Assembly: GCF_000711695.1 (NCBI RefSeq)
Contig: NW_013546933.1
Coordinates: forward strand, 1 to 64,000
Length of the DNA stretch: 64,000 bases
Source of the DNA: Tilletiaria anomala UBC 951
Taxonomy: Eukaryota; Basidiomycota; Exobasidiomycetes; Georgefischeriales; Tilletiariaceae
Direction of reading: 5' to 3'
The notes beneath the pieces are model-generated. The model was not told where the DNA came from and made no database searches. It was given only the letters and a program-made list of their open reading frames with translations. How positions within the stretch are numbered: the stretch's first letter is position 1; every line of letters starts with the position of its first letter. Shown in pieces: positions 57,679 through 64,000 of this stretch. A program made the position numbers and the translations under genes.

Positions 57679-60504
57679 TTAGTACCATTTCAATAATGCC
57701 CGACTCCTATCTGTCAAAAGTCGCTGTGATATGAAGAGAAGCAGAGATCGTTGATTCGTCAGCGCTGGCCCCTTTGCTTCTGTGCGCCCACCTTCACTCA
57801 CTTCAACCAATGTCAACACTTTTGGCTCGGCCTGCTCGCCACTGGTAGCGCCTGCGACGCCTGAGCCGATGAATGGTCCCCATCTGGGAGTCGCGGCCGT
57901 GCCTACCGTGCTGCCCCGAGCCCTAGCAGTTTGGGCGCGCCTGCTCAAAGGCGGAGCGACCAGACCCATCGTCGAAGGCAAGGAAGCGACGGACAGATTC
58001 ATCGCCTGCTCCTCGAGCTCTGGACTGCCGGGTACGTCTGTCTCCCCCTCCTGATCACCGCGCTCCTCCGCAACCGCTTGTGCAAGAACGCTCTCGATCG
58101 ATATCGCTCCTGTCGATGAATTCGCTGCATCTCTCGAGATGCGCGAGCGCGCCTGGCGCATGTACTTGGGGAACCCAGCCTTGCGCGCCGCATTCTCGAG
58201 CTCGGCGACAACTTCGATGCCAAGCTGCTCCTGTACACCCTCGCCCTCGTCTACCACTCTCGGAGCGATCCCCCCTAATGCTTCTGCATGGCCGCTGCCA
58301 ACACCAGCATTGCTACCTTTGCTATGCGGCGACATTGCTCTCCTGCGGCTCCCGGCTTCACGCAGTATTTTCGCCATCGGATCTCGCAAACCTGGAAGGG
58401 GTTGTGGGATAGACCTTGCAGTCGCAGCAGTAGAAGGGAGTGGACCGTCTGGTGCTGTTGCCGCACGTACAATGCTCGCAGACGCCGGTAAAGGGGTGGC
58501 TGGACCGGCTCCGACTGCGTGTTTGCCCGTCGCCTGGATGATTTCGTCCGATGGCCCAACAAAGGGAAATTGGATGCTAGAATCGAGCAGGACGATCGAT
58601 ACTCCATCTGCATTAGCTGGGTCGAATAGCTCGCTGAGCGGTAGATCACGCCTGTCCGTCTTAACGACCTTTTTGAGACGTGCACAGAGTTCCAAGGGTC
58701 CTGGAACCACAGCAGGACAGTGTATGATTAAGCGTGCCATCAAGCGCCTTGAAGGTAGCACCCCGACAAATTGCTGCAACTCACCTTCTTCCGGGTTTCT
58801 CAAGCTCTGCACGATATTCCAGCCTTGGCCCTTGAGCAGCGCCATTTGCCTCTCGAAGATCGCCTCATCGAAGAACCGATCCTTCTCGAAAATTATGCGT
58901 AGGCCCGCAACTGTCTCGCGCCACCACAAAGGATCGTTGAGAACGGGCAGCAGCTGCGCTCGGATGCCGGCGCTAAACGGTTGGCCGATGAGCGAGGACG
59001 GGAGCCAGAGCCATCCGAAAGGGTATTCTCGCATGCCGGACGGGTGCGAATGCGGAAAGGACAGCGAGGAGTCGATCGCGCCGATCTTCATCCTTCTCAC
59101 AATACTATCCTGACTGCCACTGCCGCCACTCCCTGGAGCTGGTGCGCCGGAAGCCAAGTCGGGCTTCGTAGACCATACGCTCACCATCGCGTTATCCAGT
59201 CCGCGATCCGTGTTGCGCATCAGGTAGTCGAGCACGACCAGCTTTTCAAGCTCCAAGCGGAACGACTCCATCAACTCTGTGGTCCAATGGAACTCCGCGC
59301 CGATATCGGAAGACTGATGGTGAATCCCGTTGACCATCGAGAGTCGATGACTGGGGTAGACATCACCATTCGTGTCCTCCCCTCCACTTTGCTGCCTGCC
59401 TTGAACCTCTGAATAGTCCAAGTCACGCTTGCAGAGCAGGGTATCGAGACATCCAGCGGCACACCTCCTCAACCTTGCCTTGCTGCGCCTCCTGGCCTTC
59501 TTGTGTGCTTTGGCCTCCTCCTTGAAGTCTCTCTCCTGCACGCTCTGCGGTCGCCCGCCCGCATCTGGCGGCCAGGGGTGCTGACGCAGGAAATCGCTCA
59601 TATTTACGAACCCATGCAGGAAACGCTGGTATGAACCGATCTTAGTTGGTAGAGGATGGGCGTGTGCATCTGCGCGGAAGAGTCTCCGCGTCTCGTAGTC
59701 GTAGCTGAAGGCAGGGCTGGAGAGTTCGACGAGCGTGGTTGGCGGGACCATGTCGATTCCCATGCGGTCATTGAGGTAGGAAGCGCCTACTTCAGAGAGG
59801 TAGGAGAAGTTGGGTATGAGACACGGTCGGCCCATAGCCCACCACAGATATTTGCGCAAAAATTTGCGCTTGGGATTGAGGTTGCCGTACGGTTCTTCGT
59901 CCTTTGGCTTAAATACCGCTACCGTCTCAATCCCTGGGGCCTGTTCTGTAACGTTGTTGTTTGTACTGGTATCCACGATTCTGGCGCGCACAAAATAGGA
60001 GCCAGACGTGCCCTTGGAGATCATCTTGGGTTGGATACCATGGCTGATAGCCTCCTTGGCTGCAGCGATCTCGCGCTCGAATTCGAGCTGTTCTTCATCC
60101 ATTTTCTTCTGCCTCATTTCCTTAATCTCCTCCTCGCGCCTCGATTGGGGAGGAGCAGCCGGGCCTTTCACTGCCGATCCGTAATGGGCAGGGTCGATCC
60201 ATACAGCATGATGCACGTGGCCAGGTGTGCCAAAGACACTCAGTAAGGCTTGAGGGTGAGTTTCTCTTGCCTTGGACGCGGAAAGGTGCTTGAACTTGGT
60301 CGCTACTGCTGAGCGCCAACGTTTAAGTTTTGCATCAATTTCGTACAGCTGGGAATGCGAGTGCGAATGCGAACAGTGCTGTTGAAGCCTTTGTGAGGCG
60401 GTCGAGGTCGTAGGCACATCCTGCGTCTCGGACATTGCCCGGCGCAGCAAGGGTGTCCGCTCGTTTGCCGTTGCTCCCTCATATTCCCTGAAAGACGGCG
60501 GCAT
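57679..60504 (-). CDS. LSB6: Type II phosphatidylinositol 4-kinase (LSB6-like)
   Basis: Single exon, 941 residues. The enzyme phosphorylates phosphatidylinositol at the 4-position on endosomal/vacuolar and plasma membranes. The catalytic domain runs from about residue 165 (GTSGSYFVRAR) to 620. It has the ATP-binding AVFKPKDEEPYGNLNPK, KYLWWAMGRPCLIPNFSYLS, EVGASYLNDRMGIDMVPPT, a Cys-rich stretch (RRCAAGCLDTLLCKRDLDYS) where family members carry the palmitoylated CCPCC-like motif, the catalytic loop DYLMRNTDRGLDN near residue 430, IGAIDSSLSFPHSHPSG and YPFGWLWLPSS. The N-terminal 160 residues contain a His/Ser stretch and a Lys/Glu-rich segment. The C-terminal 300 residues are low complexity and longer than in yeast. 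Convergent with the second Zn2Cys6 gene; divergent from the GIY-YIG gene. Confidence 0.95.
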   Translation of the reverse strand: MPPSFREYEGATANERTPLLRRAMSETQDVPTTSTASQRLQQHCSHSHSHSQLYEIDAKLKRWRSAVATKFKHLSASKARETHPQALLSVFGTPGHVHHAVWIDPAHYGSAVKGPAAPPQSRREEEIKEMRQKKMDEEQLEFEREIAAAKEAISHGIQPKMISKGTSGSYFVRARIVDTSTNNNVTEQAPGIETVAVFKPKDEEPYGNLNPKRKFLRKYLWWAMGRPCLIPNFSYLSEVGASYLNDRMGIDMVPPTTLVELSSPAFSYDYETRRLFRADAHAHPLPTKIGSYQRFLHGFVNMSDFLRQHPWPPDAGGRPQSVQERDFKEEAKAHKKARRRSKARLRRCAAGCLDTLLCKRDLDYSEVQGRQQSGGEDTNGDVYPSHRLSMVNGIHHQSSDIGAEFHWTTELMESFRLELEKLVVLDYLMRNTDRGLDNAMVSVWSTKPDLASGAPAPGSGGSGSQDSIVRRMKIGAIDSSLSFPHSHPSGMREYPFGWLWLPSSLIGQPFSAGIRAQLLPVLNDPLWWRETVAGLRIIFEKDRFFDEAIFERQMALLKGQGWNIVQSLRNPEEGELQQFVGVLPSRRLMARLIIHCPAVVPGPLELCARLKKVVKTDRRDLPLSELFDPANADGVSIVLLDSSIQFPFVGPSDEIIQATGKHAVGAGPATPLPASASIVRAATAPDGPLPSTAATARSIPQPLPGLRDPMAKILREAGSRRRAMSPHSKGSNAGVGSGHAEALGGIAPRVVDEGEGVQEQLGIEVVAELENAARKAGFPKYMRQARSRISRDAANSSTGAISIESVLAQAVAEERGDQEGETDVPGSPELEEQAMNLSVASLPSTMGLVAPPLSRRAQTARARGSTVGTAATPRWGPFIGSGVAGATSGEQAEPKVLTLVEVSEGGRTEAKGPALTNQRSLLLFISQRLLTDRSRALLKWY

Positions 60505-61135
60505 TTTTCACAATCTGGAGGCCGTAAGATGTCCAGCCTTTTCAGCAGCGTGGCAGCCAAGCCTCCTTGGCCAACTTGACCCAAAGCCGAAGAATGTGTT
60601 GTGTGCACGAGGTCAATATACATTTAACGCGTACCACTGGATGGATCGAGATGAGAGAGTGTTGATCGCACACACCATTTTCAAACCCTAAACAATCACT
60701 TCACTCTTTCCAAATTAGGGTTGTAATGCCATCTTGCATCCGAGACGCGACGCGTTCGAGCCACCAACGAGACTGACGCCAAACTCCCATACCCCATACA
60801 CCAACACGATACCCTATCCTCTGGACAAGTCATTCCCCGCGTTATGGTCTGTTCATGGCGGCGCGCACATGTGGCAATCACGGCCAAGCGAAAAGAGCGC
60901 AGCGAAAAGCAACAAGCAGGAAATCTGACCTCCCCTCCACTTGTTCTCTGGGCCAGGGGCGGCGCTCGGGCTCGAGCTCAAGGCACGGGCAAAGCTGGCC
61001 GTCGCCGTCGCCCTTGCTCGCTCACAGGCCTAACTCCCCGCAATATGGCCTGTCCATCAGCAGCAGCTTAATAGAACTACCCTTGTGCACCAAATTACCT
61101 ACCCGTGCGCCGCTTTCGAAAAAAATCATTTGGGC
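60505..61135. other. Divergent promoter region (PI4K II / GIY-YIG gene)
   Basis: 631 bp between divergent starts. It holds the inverted telobox-like pair listed separately. No gene seen. Confidence 0.4.
60684..60722. promoter_or_regulatory. Inverted pair of telobox-like motifs (AACCCTAA ... TTAGGGTT)
   Basis: AACCCTAA at 60684-60691 and TTAGGGTT at 60715-60722 are exact inverted copies 23 nt apart, about 180 bp upstream of the kinase start. They match the Tbf1-type telobox ARCCCTAA. The same arrangement occurs upstream of the Mmc1-like gene. Confidence 0.5.
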
Positions 61136-62788
61136 ATGTCAGATCAAGAGAGTGCAGGCAGGTCCGTTTCAACGGCGCAAGCGAGCAGGTCGATTGAATA
61201 TGCGGCACGACAACATGCGTCCCCGCCAATACCATCGATCGATAGACAGTCACCAGTGGTGATAGATCTCACGAAAGAGCCGGAAGAAAACGGTGGTCAT
61301 GCTGCATTACCCGAAGCTCTCGCACGACTCTGCCTACCGTCCAACGCTCAGCATGCTAGGTGGCATGCAACGCCACGACATGCGATAGCGCAGGTTCACG
61401 GGTCCGGCTCTCCGCAAAAAGTGCCTTTGAAACATGGTCCTTCTCCTGCGCCGCTTGTAGTTCGCGCACCTGGCCTCAGTCCAGCGGGGGGCGTCTCGTC
61501 CGCATCTCCACCCCGCCAACATCCAGCTGCTTTGACACCGGGTGTCCGACCATGGGTAGCACGATCTGTGCGAGACTCTGGGTTGGGGAAAGGGATATTA
61601 TCTGTACTCGCATCTAACCTGGCCGCCAGCTTACAGATACCTCCGTCGCAAGGCACATTACCATGGGAAACGAACGCAAGCAAGCGAGCTTCGATGCCCG
61701 TGATCCCGGTGTTGGAAAAGCAACCATACCGAGCCTCTCTTCATCCAAGTACGCCGCCGCGTGAGCGATCAAGTGATTCCCAGCCGGTTGCACTCCTTTC
61801 ACCGCCCAGCCCACCGAGCCGGCACAGGCGTGCCCACAGTGCCGATAGTGCTCTCACAGCCGCGCTGGGCTCCTCCGCTAACGAAGCGGCTCTGCGCCTA
61901 CCCATCATGCTCGATAGCTTCGGCCGCCAGCAGTGCGCAGGAATCAAGAGGGACGGTACGAGGTGCACACGGTTCGTCACCGCGTCTACATCGGACAGAC
62001 AAACGCAATCACGCTCCACGACACCCTCTCCTTCACCTGCCAAAAAGCGCATCACAAAGGCCGCTCCGGGATCTGCGTCAACTTCACTTGCGCCTGGCTC
62101 GGGGCTTGCATTGGGACGGCCAGGGCCAGGGCAAAGCCCCTCAAGTGAGAACGAAGACGACCTAGGCATTGCGCCTGACTATTGCTTCCAGCATGTGGCA
62201 GAGATCAACAAGACGACGGGATTTATCCTACCAAACGGCAAGCACATTTCATTTTCGATGTACATACCCTCGACGCTCTCTGCACGCGCGCAAGCACGTC
62301 TTCGTACAGCCCTGTCTACTCCCCCGACCCCGACAGATCTCAAAGAGCAAGGATACTGCTACGTCTACGAGCTGCGGGATCGCGCGAGGAGCGGCCGCGA
62401 AGGCCGAAGCAACGGATCAGGCGCGACAGCATGTTTCAAGGTCGGTCGCTCAATCAACGTCTTCAAGCGCCTCGACGAATGGCGCAGCAGGTGCCAATCT
62501 GCCGATCCGATCTTGCGCTCCTTCCTCCCCGCGCAGCAAGGCCAAATGCTGCTTGCGGGCGCATCAACCGCCTCCGTACCCGGTGTGCGCCTCAGCAGGC
62601 GTTGGGAGCGGCTATGCCATCTCGAGCTAGAGGACGTTGGCGAGAGGGTGAACGAAGAGTGTAAAGACTGCAAGAGCAAGCACAGAGAGATGTTCATGGT
62701 GGAATTGCAGAAGGGGGGCTATGAGGCGGTGTTGCAAATCGTCAGACGGTGGATGCACTTTGTGCAGATTGTTGCAGACGCGTATTGA
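61136..62788 (+). CDS. GIY-YIG / T5orf172-domain protein (DUF1766, Mug113-like)
   Basis: Single exon, 550 residues from the first in-frame ATG at 61136. Residues 1-270 are Ser/Pro-rich and probably disordered. A small Cys/His module follows (QQCAGIKRDGTRCTRF ... PDYCFQH), typical of the fungal DUF1766 family. Then comes the T5orf172 version of the GIY-YIG nuclease fold: GYCYVYELRDR (the GIY/YIG strand pair) and CFKVGRSINVFKRLDEW with the conserved Arg in a helix, then RRWERLCHLELED and a C-terminal CKDCKSKHREMFMVE. S. pombe Mug113 belongs to this family; nuclease activity is not shown for fungal members. An alternative N-terminus upstream cannot be excluded. Confidence 0.82.
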   Translation: MSDQESAGRSVSTAQASRSIEYAARQHASPPIPSIDRQSPVVIDLTKEPEENGGHAALPEALARLCLPSNAQHARWHATPRHAIAQVHGSGSPQKVPLKHGPSPAPLVVRAPGLSPAGGVSSASPPRQHPAALTPGVRPWVARSVRDSGLGKGILSVLASNLAASLQIPPSQGTLPWETNASKRASMPVIPVLEKQPYRASLHPSTPPRERSSDSQPVALLSPPSPPSRHRRAHSADSALTAALGSSANEAALRLPIMLDSFGRQQCAGIKRDGTRCTRFVTASTSDRQTQSRSTTPSPSPAKKRITKAAPGSASTSLAPGSGLALGRPGPGQSPSSENEDDLGIAPDYCFQHVAEINKTTGFILPNGKHISFSMYIPSTLSARAQARLRTALSTPPTPTDLKEQGYCYVYELRDRARSGREGRSNGSGATACFKVGRSINVFKRLDEWRSRCQSADPILRSFLPAQQGQMLLAGASTASVPGVRLSRRWERLCHLELEDVGERVNEECKDCKSKHREMFMVELQKGGYEAVLQIVRRWMHFVQIVADAY

Positions 62789-62947
62789 ATTTGTATTTAT
62801 GTTATGTCAAAGTATTTCGTTCTGTGCTCATGCTATCCACACTCTAACAACTCAAAGGACATAAAGCACATTCCTGGAAGTCATATCTAGTCGCAAAATC
62901 CATTACAGCGTCTAAATGCATTTGTTTGCCCACAGTGAGCTTGCATT

Positions 62948-64000
62948 TCAGCCGACCCAGACCCTTGCGCTCTCGAACATGCGGAACCAAGGCCCTCTTC
63001 CTCTCCAGCTCTTACTCTCCACCTCTGGACGCCAGCTCATGGCCTCACGCGTGACACCTCGCTCTGGATGTGGCATCATCGCGAGGAAACGTCCATCGGG
63101 CGTCTGCACCGCCGTGATGCCGTGCGGCGATCCGTTCGGGTTGATCGGGTACCGCGTCGTACCGCGGCCCGTGGGCGCGCCATCCTCCACATAGCGCAGG
63201 ATGGCCAAACCGTTCGACTCGCAGTGCTGCAGATCACCCTCGCTTGCGAAGCTCGCTCTGCCTTCGCCGTGCGCAACAATGGCCGGCAAGCGACTGCCAG
63301 CCATTTCGCGCATAAAGACGCTGGAGGCGACAGCCTTCTCGGACACTTCAACCATGCAGACACGCCCCTCGTAGCGCGCACTTGCATTCGGCTTAAACGA
63401 CGGCCATCGCTCCGCACCAGGAATCAGGCCTGCGTGGCCGAGCTGCGAGAACATCTGACAGCCATTGCATACGCCGAGACCGAATGTGTCTTTGCGGTTT
63501 CCGAAGAAGTCTGTCAGCTCGGCCTTGGCTCGTGGGTTGAGCAGTAGCGATTTGGCCCAACCACTACCTGCGCCAAGCACGTCGCCAAAGGAGAAGCCGC
63601 CGCAAGCAGCGAGACCACGGAAATCTTTGAGCGAAACTCTTCCCGAGATGAGATCAGAAGTGTGCACGTCGACAGCGCAGAAACCGGCCTGTGAGAATGC
63701 CCAGGCCATCTCGATGTGGCCGTTGACTCCTTGATCTCTCAGAATGGCGACTTTCGGACGTGACAAAAGCGGTCGCTCGGGAGATGGTGCGAGCCCCCCA
63801 AGGACATCTGCGCCGGGTAGGTACTTAAGATCATACGACAGGGCCAGCGCTCCACGCGGCTCGTCGGTGATGAGTGAATATTCAGATTGCGCCGCTTCGG
63901 GATTGTCACGAAGCTCTTGTACGCGGAATGATGTTTCTGCCCACGCTTTTTGCATTTCGGCCCGCGAAGACCTGAATAAAGGTGCTGAGCCAGGTCGAGC
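62948..64000 (-). CDS. ADE6: Phosphoribosylformylglycinamidine synthase (FGAM synthase), C-terminal part
   Basis: The frame is open to the right window edge, so only the last about 350 residues are present. The enzyme converts FGAR to FGAM with ATP and glutamine, the fourth step of purine synthesis. Visible are the end of the synthase domain (AEMQKAWAETSFRVQELRDN) and the glutamine amidotransferase domain: VAILRDQGVNGHIEMAWAFS, AACGGFSFGDVLGAGSGWAK, the nucleophile loop GLGVCNGCQMFSQL, VAHGEGRASF and catalytic HPE in MPHPERGVTRE. The protein ends RGRGPWFRMFESARVWVG, as in other fungi and bacteria. Convergent with the GIY-YIG gene (159 bp). Confidence 0.96.
   Translation of the reverse strand, partial: ARPGSAPLFRSSRAEMQKAWAETSFRVQELRDNPEAAQSEYSLITDEPRGALALSYDLKYLPGADVLGGLAPSPERPLLSRPKVAILRDQGVNGHIEMAWAFSQAGFCAVDVHTSDLISGRVSLKDFRGLAACGGFSFGDVLGAGSGWAKSLLLNPRAKAELTDFFGNRKDTFGLGVCNGCQMFSQLGHAGLIPGAERWPSFKPNASARYEGRVCMVEVSEKAVASSVFMREMAGSRLPAIVAHGEGRASFASEGDLQHCESNGLAILRYVEDGAPTGRGTTRYPINPNGSPHGITAVQTPDGRFLAMMPHPERGVTREAMSWRPEVESKSWRGRGPWFRMFESARVWVG

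Noticed and set aside
58139-59113. 324-codon plus-strand open frame
   Set aside because: Antisense to the conserved PI 4-kinase coding region, and its sequence is low complexity without a motif.
1-64000. Retroelements, DNA transposons, CRISPR arrays, rRNA genes
   Set aside because: No reverse transcriptase, integrase or transposase motifs, terminal repeats, spaced direct repeats or rRNA core sequence were noticed by eye.

Overview
The window is nuclear DNA of a fungus, most likely a basidiomycete of the smut lineage (Ustilaginomycotina). The evidence is about 32 short GT-AG introns (60 to 147 nt, mostly 60-95), Ser/Pro/Ala-rich low-complexity stretches inside conserved proteins, a ferrichrome-type NRPS, a trifunctional FOL1 protein, ATP-type PEP carboxykinase, and two Zn2Cys6 regulators. 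The species cannot be named from the sequence alone. All gene models below were built by hand: reading frames were joined at GT-AG introns and accepted only where the joined protein kept phase and, where possible, restored a family motif.

Left part (1-10281), accessory and gene-poor: a tandem pair of intron-bearing tRNA-Ala(CGC) genes, an unrecognised Ser-rich protein gene, a secreted alginate-lyase-superfamily enzyme, then about 6 kb with no intact gene. The only recognisable object in that stretch is the decayed C-terminal third of an ABC-C (MRP-type) transporter (about 7580-8940), just upstream of the NRPS.

Centre-left (10282-22971): an 8-exon, about 4069-residue siderophore-type NRPS with domain order A-T-C-A-T-C-A-T-C-T-C. 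It looks intact. The transporter relic beside it suggests erosion of a former cluster.

Middle (23128-35206): a GNAT acetyltransferase embedded in a very long low-complexity protein, PEP carboxykinase (PCK), and a divergent Zn2Cys6 regulator across a 2.3 kb intergenic region carrying CreA/Mig1-like boxes.

Right part (35719-64000), a compact housekeeping block: FOL1 (folate), an Mmc1-like mitochondrial protein, a PPR protein, VPS26 (retromer), alanyl-tRNA synthetase with a possible mitochondrial/cytosolic dual start, RPB10, CCT1/TCP-1 alpha, a second Zn2Cys6 regulator with a polyQ tract, type II PI 4-kinase (LSB6-like), a GIY-YIG (DUF1766/Mug113-like) protein, and the C-terminal part of FGAM synthase (ADE6) running off the right edge. 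Several neighbours are convergent with tiny gaps or divergent over roughly 500 bp shared promoters. Two of these promoter regions carry inverted pairs of telobox-like AACCCTAA/TTAGGGTT motifs, and the AlaRS/RPB10 promoter has a tandem Gcn4/Cpc1-type TGAGTCA repeat. I saw no retroelement, DNA transposon, CRISPR array or rRNA.
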